Translations under genes and position numbers: made by a program
Shown here: piece by piece, positions 26,877-33,883 of the stretch
Layout: the number at the start of each line of letters is the position of its first letter
Numbering within the stretch: the first letter of the stretch is position 1
Notes under the pieces: generated by a model
What the model saw: only the letters and a program-made list of their open reading frames with translations
Told to the model about the DNA's origin: nothing
The model's database searches: none
Assembly: GCA_934272785.1 (NCBI GenBank)
Contig: CAKQSE010000003.1
Location: forward strand, 28,671-92,670
Length of the DNA: 64,000 bases
Direction of reading: 5' to 3'
Source of the DNA: an uncultured Alphaproteobacteria bacterium
GTDB taxonomy: Bacteria > Pseudomonadota > Alphaproteobacteria > Rs-D84

Positions 26877-27615
26877 AACAAAAAAACATTCACGGAGCGC
26901 GGTGAAACAGGTCAAACGTGACGCGCGTGGTGGACATTTGTTGCGCATGTTGCGTGCAACGGGATTGTTCCGTTGGGAACGCCCCAGCACCAAAAGCGAA
27001 GAGGTTTTGAACATTCTGACCCATGGTATTGGTATCGGGCTGGCAATTGCGGGATTGACACTGTTGGTCGTTTATGCCGCGTTGGCGGGTAACGCGTGGG
27101 CGATTGTATCGTGTGCGATTTTTGGTCTGACCATGTTCACGCTGTATTTCGGGTCAACAATGTGTCACGCGACAATCGGCAAGCCTGGCGAATGTTTTTT
27201 CGAGGTCTGGGACAGCGTTGCCATCTATGCGTTGATTGCTGGCACATACACGCCGTTTATGTTGGTGAATTTGCGCGGGCCAATTGGATGGACGGTGTTT
27301 GGTATCCTGTGGGCGATTGTGATATTTGGGGCGTTCATGAAAATCCGTAATCCAAAGCAGCAGCCGAAATGGATGGTATTGCTGTATCTGGTGATGGGGT
27401 GGACATTGCTGTTTATTTTGCCGGCAATGATAAAATATATCCCGGCGCGCGGTATGTGGTTTATTTTGGCGGGCGGCCTGTCATACTCGGTGGGGGTGAT
27501 ATTCTATCTGTGGCGTCGGTTAAAGTTTTCACATGCGATATGGCACCTGTTTGTAATCGGGGGCAGTGTGTGCTTCTTTTTCGCGGTGCTGTTTGGGTGC
27601 ATCATTGATTATTGA
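26869..27615 (+). CDS. Hemolysin III family (PAQR-like) membrane protein
   Basis: 248 aa with seven predicted membrane helices after a basic N terminus. Family signature residues are present: EEVLNILTHGIGIGLAIAG, STMCHA, WDSVAIYALIAGTYTPF, and the C-terminal AIWHLFVIGGSVCFFFAV, whose Ser/His/Asp/His positions form the presumed metal site of PAQR proteins. True biochemical role in bacteria is unclear. Translationally coupled to gltX by an 8-bp overlap. Confidence 0.88.
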   Translation: MVKTKKHSRSAVKQVKRDARGGHLLRMLRATGLFRWERPSTKSEEVLNILTHGIGIGLAIAGLTLLVVYAALAGNAWAIVSCAIFGLTMFTLYFGSTMCHATIGKPGECFFEVWDSVAIYALIAGTYTPFMLVNLRGPIGWTVFGILWAIVIFGAFMKIRNPKQQPKWMVLLYLVMGWTLLFILPAMIKYIPARGMWFILAGGLSYSVGVIFYLWRRLKFSHAIWHLFVIGGSVCFFFAVLFGCIIDY

Positions 27616-27617
27616 TA

Positions 27618-27645
27618 AAATGCCGGCTTGCCGGCATTTTTTATT
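27618..27645 (+). terminator. Intrinsic terminator after the hemolysin III gene
   Basis: TGCCGG-CTTG-CCGGCA followed by six T. It isolates thrS and its leader from the upstream operon. Confidence 0.85.
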
Positions 27646-27653
27646 GATTTTTG

Positions 27654-27659
27654 TATAAT
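27654..27659 (+). promoter_or_regulatory. -10 element of the thrS leader transcript
   Basis: Consensus TATAAT, 23 bp before the first leader-peptide ATG; only a weak -35 (TTGCCG at 27629, 19-bp spacing) is visible. Confidence 0.5.
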
Positions 27660-27681
27660 ATCGTCATAAAATATACGGGAC

Positions 27682-27744
27682 ATGAAAGAATTTATGATTA
27701 TTTTGACATTTACAACCACTACAACAACCCCTTTGGGGGTGTAA
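27682..27744 (+). CDS. Threonine-rich leader peptide upstream of thrS
   Basis: Open frame of 20 codons (ATG at 27682) or 16 codons (in-frame ATG at 27694) ending TAA. The shorter form reads MIILTFTTTTTTPLGV: seven of 16 residues are Thr, six of them consecutive, with mixed ACA/ACC/ACT codons. This is the hallmark of ribosome-mediated attenuation (compare thrL before thrABC and pheM before pheST in enterics). CCCC-TTT-GGGG within the frame (27728-27738) and GCGGT-TTTG-ACCGC (27754-27767) can form hairpins. No long T-run follows, so the output may be translational or Rho-linked. The ribosome site is weak. Confidence 0.7.
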   Translation: MKEFMIILTFTTTTTTPLGV

Positions 27745-27831
27745 TTTCTATTTGCGGTTTTGACCGCGTCATGCAATAATCAAACAAAACAAAAAACAAC
27801 ACAAAAACCAAAGTAAGAAAGGTTTATAATT

Positions 27832-29565
27832 ATGTCATATCCAATAGAAACGATTCGTCATTCGCTGGCGCATGTTATGGCGGCGGCGGTTCAGAAACTG
27901 TATCCAGATGTCAAATTCGCGGGTGGCCCGGCAATTGAAAACGGGTTTTACTATGACTTTGATACCGAACACAGATTTTCCGAAGAAGACTTTGAAAAAA
28001 TTGAACACGAAATGCACGCGCTGATTAAATCAAACGGCCGTTTTGAACAGCGTAATGTCAGCCTGGACGAAGCAAAACAATTATTCGCCAACCAGCCATA
28101 TAAAATGGAATGGTTAAACGAATACGATGCCGCGGGCGAGGCATTATCGGTCTATACATTCCGTGATTTCACCGACCTGTGCCGTGGGCCACACGTTGAA
28201 TCGTCCAAGGATTTACCACGTGATGCGTTTAAAATCCGTAATGTTGCCGGTGCGTATTGGAAGGGTGACGCAAAGAACAAAATGTTGCAGCGTATCTATG
28301 TTGACGCGTTTGCAACACGCGAAGAATTGGAACAACACCTGAAAAACGTGGTCGAGGCCGCCGCGCGTGATAACCGCAAATTGGGGCGCGATATGGACTT
28401 GTTTCACTTTGAACCAGATTATGCGCCGGGTGCGGTGTTCTGGCACGACAAGGGATACAAGATTTATCGTAAATTGATTGAATATATCCGTGGTCGCCAA
28501 GAACGGGCAGGGTATCTGGAAATTTCCACGCCGTCTGTTATGGACCGCAGTCTGTGGGAACGCAGTGGCCACTGGGCAAAATATGGTGAACACAATTATT
28601 CTGGCAAAACCCAAGATGGTAAAACATTCTGTGTAAAGCCGATGTCATGCCCGGGTGGTATGTTGGTATTTGGTCAGGGTATTAAATCATACAAAGATTT
28701 GCCAATGTATCTGGCAGAATTCGGCAAGGTAAATCGTTACGAGGCGGCGGGCGGCCTGTCGGGGCTGATGCGTGTTCGCGAATTTACCCAGGACGATGCG
28801 CACATTTTCTGCACCGAAGAACAGCTGGAAACCGAGGTTGTAAAGATTCTGCGTTTCATCAAGGATATTTATGGCAAATTCGGTTTTGATAAAATTTCAA
28901 TGAAATTGGCAACCCGCAAAGAATCTGAATTCCGTATCGGATCGGACGAAATCTGGGACAAGGCCGAGGCGGCATTGAAACGCGCGCTGGACGACAATGG
29001 CATTGAATACGAAATTGCCGAAGGTGACGCGGCGTTCTATGGCCCGAAAATCGATAACTATCTGAAAGATTCGATGGGACGCATCTGGCAGTGCGGCACA
29101 ATTCAGTTGGATATGAATTTGCCAGAACGCTTTGATTTGTCCTATGTCGGCGAAGATGGTGAAAAACATCGTCCGATTATGTTGCATCGTGCGATGTTGG
29201 GTTCAATTGAACGCTTTATGGGAATCTTGCTGGAATCAACGGGTGGCAATTTGCCGTTGTGGCTGTCGCCAGAGCCGGTCGTTGTTGCACCAATTTCGGG
29301 CAAGGTTGCGGAATATGCAACGATGGTCGCGGACGAATTGCGCAATGCGGGCATATGGGCACGTGCCGATTTGCGTGATGAAAAGGTAAATTACAAGATT
29401 CGCGAACTGTCGCTGGCCAAAACGCCGATTATCGCCGTCGTTGGTGAAAAAGAGGCCGCAGATAAAACGGTAACCCTGCGTCGTTTGGGCGTGGATAAAC
29501 AGGAAACAATGCCGTTGTCTGAATTCATTGCCCAGATGACAGATGCGGTTAAAATGCCGCGCTAA
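27832..29565 (+). CDS. thrS: Threonine--tRNA ligase, TGS-less form
   Basis: Class II synthetase, 577 aa. It starts directly at the editing domain (RHSLAHVMAAAVQ), lacking the roughly 60-residue N-terminal TGS domain of the 642-aa E. coli enzyme. The editing site is intact (HSLAH and DLCRGPHV). Zinc ligands in the catalytic core are present: Cys in VKPMSCPGGM, His in TQDDAHIFC, His in IMLHRAMLGSIERF. C-terminal anticodon domain present. AAGAAAGG site before ATG. The 190-bp leader includes the Thr-rich peptide. Confidence 0.95.
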   Translation: MSYPIETIRHSLAHVMAAAVQKLYPDVKFAGGPAIENGFYYDFDTEHRFSEEDFEKIEHEMHALIKSNGRFEQRNVSLDEAKQLFANQPYKMEWLNEYDAAGEALSVYTFRDFTDLCRGPHVESSKDLPRDAFKIRNVAGAYWKGDAKNKMLQRIYVDAFATREELEQHLKNVVEAAARDNRKLGRDMDLFHFEPDYAPGAVFWHDKGYKIYRKLIEYIRGRQERAGYLEISTPSVMDRSLWERSGHWAKYGEHNYSGKTQDGKTFCVKPMSCPGGMLVFGQGIKSYKDLPMYLAEFGKVNRYEAAGGLSGLMRVREFTQDDAHIFCTEEQLETEVVKILRFIKDIYGKFGFDKISMKLATRKESEFRIGSDEIWDKAEAALKRALDDNGIEYEIAEGDAAFYGPKIDNYLKDSMGRIWQCGTIQLDMNLPERFDLSYVGEDGEKHRPIMLHRAMLGSIERFMGILLESTGGNLPLWLSPEPVVVAPISGKVAEYATMVADELRNAGIWARADLRDEKVNYKIRELSLAKTPIIAVVGEKEAADKTVTLRRLGVDKQETMPLSEFIAQMTDAVKMPR

Positions 29566-29629
29566 GGGCGGTCGGGCGCGTGGGTAATCCCGCGCGCCAC
29601 TGTTTTATATATAAAGGAAAGGGGAAAAT

Positions 29630-29773
29630 ATGAAAAAAGTAATTTTGTTATTGGTGGTGGTTGCGATGCCAATTGCATTGTCGGCGTGCGCGCGCACGTG
29701 CGAAAGTGAACCAATTGTAGAAGAAAATCATAAGCTGATTGTTCCGCCACACTTTGGCCAAATGCCAAAATAA
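29630..29773 (+). CDS. 47-aa putative lipoprotein
   Basis: Short gene with an excellent ribosome site (AAAGGAAAGGGG). MKKVILLLVVVAMPIALSAC is a lipoprotein signal with lipobox LSAC (Cys20), leaving a 28-residue acidic/His-containing mature peptide ending FGQMPK. Function unknown; similar in size to small outer-membrane lipoproteins such as LptM or entericidins, but without clear similarity. Confidence 0.72.
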   Translation: MKKVILLLVVVAMPIALSACARTCESEPIVEENHKLIVPPHFGQMPK

Positions 29774-29788
29774 AATGGTATATATTCT

Positions 29789-29817
29789 TTGTGAATTGGC
29801 TTTTTTTGTGATATAAT
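29789..29817 (+). promoter_or_regulatory. Promoter of the SPOR-domain gene
   Basis: TTGTGA (29789-29794), 17-bp spacer, TATAAT (29812-29817) with TGA extension; contains TTTTGTGATATAAT as in two other promoters here. Confidence 0.6.
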
Positions 29818-29859
29818 ATCCGCAAAGAGAAATTTTCAGCCACGGGGAGGAATATCCAG

Positions 29860-30633
29860 ATGAACGAAGATAACAACAATTTGGATTTATTGGATTTAGA
29901 TGACGATAACAGTGTTGATACGCTGCCTGATGCGGCGCCGTTTGCCACACCACGTTCGAAAAAGCCGTGGTTGCTGATGGGAATTGGTGTTGTTGTCATT
30001 ATATTGGCGACATATATTATTGTTCGCACGGTTGGCGGAAATTCTTCGTCATCGATAGAGGTTGATTTAGATGCGCCGTCGGTTGTTGTTGATGGTGCGG
30101 ATACAATTGATGTTCCGGCCCCGGCACCAGTGCCAGTGGACGCGATGCCTGCGGCACCTGCACCAGGGGCTGCCCCAGTGCCAGCACCGGCCCCGGCACC
30201 AAAACCAGTTGCCGCCCCGGTCCAGGAAACAGCGGGCGTTCCGGTTCGCGTTGTCGAAGACAGAAAGGCCGTTACATTTAATCCAGATAAACCAGCAGTA
30301 AAGCAGCCTGTGGCCAAGAAGCCCGCAGCCAAAAAAACTGCGCCCAAGGCCGCGGCGAAAAAGACCGTAAAACAACAGATTGCCCCGGCACACGGTGGTT
30401 GGTATGTCCAGTTTGGTTCATACAGCACCCGCGCATTGGCGGAAAATGCACAACGCCAGATTCAGCGTGGTCACCAGAATCTGTTCGCAGGAAAACAGTT
30501 TGTTATTTTGGCGGCCCAGGTAAATGGTGGAACGATTTACAGACTGCGTATCGCGTTCGCAACCGCGGCCGATGCAAATGGATTCTGCCGTAATGCGAAA
30601 TCCGATGGTCTGGATTGCTATGTTGCAAAATAA
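29860..30633 (+). CDS. SPOR-domain membrane protein
   Basis: 257 aa. Acidic cytoplasmic N terminus (1-40), one membrane helix (about 39-61), a Pro/Ala-rich then Lys/Ala-rich periplasmic linker (about 95-175), and a C-terminal SPOR domain (about 180-257, starting GGWYVQFGSYSTRALAENAQRQ). SPOR domains bind septal glycan stripped of stem peptides, so a role in cell division is likely (FtsN-like architecture). Whether it is the functional FtsN is not shown. tatA follows 12 bp downstream. Confidence 0.88.
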   Translation: MNEDNNNLDLLDLDDDNSVDTLPDAAPFATPRSKKPWLLMGIGVVVIILATYIIVRTVGGNSSSSIEVDLDAPSVVVDGADTIDVPAPAPVPVDAMPAAPAPGAAPVPAPAPAPKPVAAPVQETAGVPVRVVEDRKAVTFNPDKPAVKQPVAKKPAAKKTAPKAAAKKTVKQQIAPAHGGWYVQFGSYSTRALAENAQRQIQRGHQNLFAGKQFVILAAQVNGGTIYRLRIAFATAADANGFCRNAKSDGLDCYVAK

Positions 30634-30645
30634 AAGGGGATAAAT

Positions 30646-30882
30646 ATGTTTGGCAGACTTGGTTGGGCAGAAATTCTGGTAATTGTCGTATTGGTTGTAA
30701 TCCTGTTCGGCAGTGCAAAAATCCCAGGTATGATGAAAAATCTGGCAGATGGCATAAATGTATTCAAGAAAGAGATGAAATCAAATTCTGATGATACAGC
30801 AAAGGCCAAGGCAGTAAAAAAGCCATCGGCGAAAAAGACACCGGCAAAAAAGCCTGTTAAAAAAGTAACGGCCAAGAAATAA
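30646..30882 (+). CDS. tatA: Sec-independent translocase protein TatA
   Basis: 78 aa: N-terminal helix (about 6-20) with WAEILVIVVLVVILFGSAKIP, the FG hinge, an amphipathic helix (MMKNLADGINVFKKEMK), and a Lys/Ala/Pro-rich tail. It forms the Tat pore with TatBC, whose genes lie 8 kb away at 38913-39925. AAAGGGG ribosome site. Confidence 0.93.
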   Translation: MFGRLGWAEILVIVVLVVILFGSAKIPGMMKNLADGINVFKKEMKSNSDDTAKAKAVKKPSAKKTPAKKPVKKVTAKK

Positions 30883-30885
30883 AAA

Positions 30886-30917
30886 TTAAACCGTGCATTT
30901 CGCACGGTTTTTTATTT
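30886..30917. terminator. Terminator between convergent tatA and the DksA-like gene
   Basis: AAACCGTGC (30888-30896) pairs with GCACGGTTT (30902-30910), followed by T; also flanked by A on the other side, so it can act on both strands. Confidence 0.8.
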
Positions 30918-30933
30918 TTGTGGTCGCAAGTGG

Positions 30934-31368
30934 TTATTGTTTGCGCTGTTCGTATTCTTCCTGTTCTTCGATTGTCATCGTTGCCAGGGGACGCGCCATC
31001 ATACGGTTCAGGCCAATTTCATCACCGGACACAACGCTGTATCCATATGTGCCGTTTTCAATGCGATCCAATGCGGCATTTATCTTTTTCAATAAATTGT
31101 TATCGCGTTCCGACATGCGCAGGTTCATTGTGATGTCCTGTTCGTATGTCGCGTTGTCCGAATCGTCACCGACGCCGGCGGCCTCGGTCTTTTCGGCCAG
31201 GCGCACCGCACTCAGGACCGAATCGCTCTCGTGCACGATTTCATCTTTCTGGGCCATCAATTGGCGATAAAAATACGCCAACTGTTCGGGACACATATAC
31301 GGTTCCGATTTTTTCGGTGTGTATCTTGGTGGTAACTCAATTGTCTTGTAACTCTTCTTTGCTGCCAT
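30934..31368 (-). CDS. DksA/TraR-family protein lacking all zinc cysteines
   Basis: 144 aa with a DksA layout: long coiled coil (about 35-110; the tip LAEKTEAAGVGDDSDNA corresponds to the D-x2-D-x-A region) and C-terminal globular part. In DksA this reads YGYC..TG..IGL.RL.ARP.ATLCIECQ; here YGYSVVSGDEIGLNRMMARPLATMTIEEQ, so every cysteine is replaced. It probably still binds the RNA polymerase secondary channel and may be zinc- and redox-independent, as described for other low-Cys DksA paralogues. Confidence 0.88.
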   Translation of the reverse strand: MAAKKSYKTIELPPRYTPKKSEPYMCPEQLAYFYRQLMAQKDEIVHESDSVLSAVRLAEKTEAAGVGDDSDNATYEQDITMNLRMSERDNNLLKKINAALDRIENGTYGYSVVSGDEIGLNRMMARPLATMTIEEQEEYEQRKQ

Positions 31369-31372
31369 TTTA

Positions 31373-31690
31373 TTAGCCTTTTAATTCATTTATCCATTGG
31401 GTCAGGGTGTCTTCGTCCATCAGACCGGTTCTGGCCTCTACCAATTCACCATTTTTAAATGCCAATACGCTGGGGATACTGCGAATACCATATTTCGCAG
31501 GGGTGCGACGGTTCGCTTCGTCAATTTCAAATTTCACAAATTTAACATCTGGGATTTCGTCTGATGTCGCCTCGAATATAGGGCCGAACATGCGACATGG
31601 GCCACACCATGATGCCCAGAAATCAACCAATGTAATGCCACCGGCGACCATTGTATCAAAATTAGTATCGTTTGCGTGTTCCAATGCCAT
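31373..31690 (-). CDS. trxA: Thioredoxin
   Basis: 105-aa cytoplasmic thioredoxin with WCGPC (C29, C32), cis-Pro motif SIPSVLAF, and Asp in LVDFWASW. It would be reduced by TrxB (557-1462). AAGGAGAAAAAG site. Same strand as the DksA-like gene, 4 bp apart. Confidence 0.95.
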   Translation of the reverse strand: MALEHANDTNFDTMVAGGITLVDFWASWCGPCRMFGPIFEATSDEIPDVKFVKFEIDEANRRTPAKYGIRSIPSVLAFKNGELVEARTGLMDEDTLTQWINELKG

Positions 31691-31766
31691 CTTTTTCTCC
31701 TTCTGCTATTGATATTTTGGGCAAGTGTATTATAATCAGTAAAAAATGCAAGAGAAAACGTATAAA

Positions 31767-32858
31767 ATGAATAAAATCATATACTTAGATGCGGCGGCGT
31801 CGGCGTTAAAACCGGCATCGGTAATTGACGCCCAGACCACATTTTTACGCGACGCATATGCAAATGCGGGGCGGGGGATTTGTGCGCGTGCCACGGCGGT
31901 GGATCAAATGGTTGCGCATGCGCGACGCGCGGTGGCGGATTTTATGAACGCCACGCCGCGCCAGATTGTTTTTACATCTGGGGCGACAGATGGCCTGAAT
32001 CGCGTTGTGCGAATCGTTGGCGCATCGCGCGATATGCGTGTTGGCGTCTCGGCCCTGGATCATCACAGTGCGCGCCTGCCGTGGATGGGGGCGGGTGCGC
32101 AAATAACAGAATGCGCGTTGGATAAAAATTTTGATATTGATGTGTGGCAAATTCCAAATGTTGATGTTTTGGTTATAACTGCAATGTCAAATGTGTTGGG
32201 CCGGCCCCAGAATGTGGCCGCGATTGTGCGCGCGGCACGTAAAAAAAATCCAAATGTTATAACGGTTGTTGATGCGGCCCAGTATGTTGTGCATGACGCC
32301 ATAGATGTGCAAAAATGGGACGCCGATTTTGTTTGCTGGTCGGCGCACAAGATTGGTGCGGATACCGGCCTGGGGGTGATGTATATTAAAAATCCAGACG
32401 CATGGTCGCCTGATAAATTCGGTGGCGGTATGGTGAACCAGGTTTTGCCAGATGGCACATTTACATTACAACCCAGTCCCGATTGTTGGGAGGCAGGAAC
32501 CCTGCCACTGACCCAGATTGCGGGGATTGTGCCCGCGATTGATGCCCTGGTGGCGGCGCGGCCTGATACGAAACTGATAAAATATATGTATGATGCGTTG
32601 TCCAAGAATCCGCGGATAAAGATTTTGACCACGGTCGACGCGACAATATTGTCATTTGTGATTGATGATATGTATGTGTTGGATTTTGGTGCGCTGGTCG
32701 GGGCGCGTGGATTATGCCTGCGGGTGGGTAATATGTGCGCATCGTGGATACATCGCGCGCTGGGTATCCCGGGCAGTGCGCGCATATCGGTCGGATCATA
32801 CAATACGATGGACGACGCGCGCGCCGCGGTTGATATAATAAACAGTGTGGTGAAATAA
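31767..32858 (+). CDS. sufS: Cysteine desulfurase SufS (class V aminotransferase)
   Basis: PLP enzyme releasing sulfur from cysteine for Fe-S assembly. About 363 aa. The PLP lysine is in SAHKIGADTGLGV (about K195) and the persulfide cysteine in RVGNMCASWIHRALGIPGSARIS (about C323), the SufS-type arrangement. Slightly shorter than E. coli SufS (406). The ATG at 31767 has AAGAGA upstream; an in-frame ATG at 31746 lies only 10 bp after a TATAAT (31731-31736) and would need a leaderless mRNA. Followed by sufT and sufE. Confidence 0.9.
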   Translation: MNKIIYLDAAASALKPASVIDAQTTFLRDAYANAGRGICARATAVDQMVAHARRAVADFMNATPRQIVFTSGATDGLNRVVRIVGASRDMRVGVSALDHHSARLPWMGAGAQITECALDKNFDIDVWQIPNVDVLVITAMSNVLGRPQNVAAIVRAARKKNPNVITVVDAAQYVVHDAIDVQKWDADFVCWSAHKIGADTGLGVMYIKNPDAWSPDKFGGGMVNQVLPDGTFTLQPSPDCWEAGTLPLTQIAGIVPAIDALVAARPDTKLIKYMYDALSKNPRIKILTTVDATILSFVIDDMYVLDFGALVGARGLCLRVGNMCASWIHRALGIPGSARISVGSYNTMDDARAAVDIINSVVK

Positions 32859-32859
32859 A

Positions 32860-33171
32860 ATGGCGGCAACTCGTGATGATATTATTGCGGCGTTAAAGAC
32901 GGTCTTTGACCCGGAAATCCCGGTAAATATTTGGGATATGGGTTTGGTGTATAATATTGATATAAAAACCGATTCGGTTGATATTGATATGACGTTCACC
33001 AGTCCGACGTGTCCCATGATGGAAGAATTATTGGAACAGGTGCGCGCGGCGGTCGCCGCGGTTGTAAATGTGCCGGTGCATGTCAATCTGGTGTGGGAAC
33101 CCGCATGGGATTTGTCGCGCATGTCGGATGCGGCGCGCCTGGAACTGGATTTAACAGAACAGGGTTGGTAA
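32860..33171 (+). CDS. sufT: SufT/MIP18-family (DUF59) Fe-S assembly protein
   Basis: 103 aa. The DUF59 signature DPEIPVNIWDMGLVYNIDI and the TSPTCPMMEEL motif with conserved Cys are present. SufT-like proteins help insert Fe-S clusters. 1 bp after sufS and 6 bp before sufE, so it is part of that operon. Confidence 0.88.
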   Translation: MAATRDDIIAALKTVFDPEIPVNIWDMGLVYNIDIKTDSVDIDMTFTSPTCPMMEELLEQVRAAVAAVVNVPVHVNLVWEPAWDLSRMSDAARLELDLTEQGW

Positions 33172-33177
33172 CGCATA

Positions 33178-33540
33178 ATGACATATGATGAAATTAAATC
33201 TGTATTAAATATGGTGGATTCGCCGGCAGATAAACTGGAAATGGTGATGGATATCGGTGCGCATGCGCCGGCGGTGCCCGATGGGGCAATCTGTGGCGAT
33301 ATTGTTGGGTGTGCGTCACATGCCGAAATATGCCGCGTTGGAAATCGATTCTATGGCCGCGCGGATTCGGCGATTGTTCGCGGGATTGTTGCAATAATAA
33401 CCGCGATGGTTGACGGAAAAAGTGTGGCGGAAATAAAACAAATGGACCTGGGAGCTGAATTTGCCGGCCTGAATTTACCGCTGGGGGCGGGACGATTGAA
33501 CGGCGTAAATTCTATGATTAGTTTTTTGCAAAATTTATGA
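33178..33540 (+). CDS. sufE: Cysteine desulfurase-activating protein SufE
   Basis: 120 aa. Accepts the persulfide from SufS on C45 in DIVGCASHAEI, the GC-S-VW-type motif of SufE. The C-terminal FAGLNLPLGAGRLNGVNSM matches the conserved LSPSR-NGL region. Completes sufS-sufT-sufE; sufB and sufC lie at 56016-58030. Confidence 0.92.
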   Translation: MTYDEIKSVLNMVDSPADKLEMVMDIGAHAPAVPDGAICGDIVGCASHAEICRVGNRFYGRADSAIVRGIVAIITAMVDGKSVAEIKQMDLGAEFAGLNLPLGAGRLNGVNSMISFLQNL

Positions 33541-33580
33541 TACACTGTGTGTAATAACATGGGGGGCGGGGCATTTATTC

Positions 33581-33883
33581 ATGAATGAAGACGAGAAAAT
33601 GTTTCAAATCGGAATGTGGTCGTTGGGCGCGATATTCGTGCTGACCACGGCATTACAGGTGTGCTATCGAACCCAGAACCGTGCGCGTGACCGCGTGCGT
33701 GCCGAAATTGTTCAAACACAACAGACGATTGCCGCGCGCCAGGCGAATTTTGCATCGTATGTTCGGCCTGAAATATTGCGTAATCTGGTGGTCAGTGTTA
33801 CCCCCAATGCAGAAGTTATCAGTTTTCATAAAAGCGTATCAATTGATGATTTGCCAATGCGTGCGGTGGGGGACACATTATAA
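33581..33883 (+). CDS. ftsL: FtsL-like division protein
   Basis: 100-aa bitopic protein: short cytoplasmic N terminus, one membrane helix (about 12-30), then a short helical/coiled-coil periplasmic part and a beta-like tail. Sequence is not diagnostic, but size, topology and position directly before ftsI match FtsL. It ends 0 bp before the next ATG. Confidence 0.65.
   Translation: MNEDEKMFQIGMWSLGAIFVLTTALQVCYRTQNRARDRVRAEIVQTQQTIAARQANFASYVRPEILRNLVVSVTPNAEVISFHKSVSIDDLPMRAVGDTL

Noticed and set aside
27645..27831. T-box riboswitch before thrS
   Set aside because: No conserved T-box sequence or specifier-loop architecture; T-boxes are also not expected in this group. The Thr-rich peptide explains the leader better.
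32063..32869. Long minus-strand open frame opposite sufS
   Set aside because: Mirror of the sufS frame created by its codon bias; no ribosome site and no recognisable protein.
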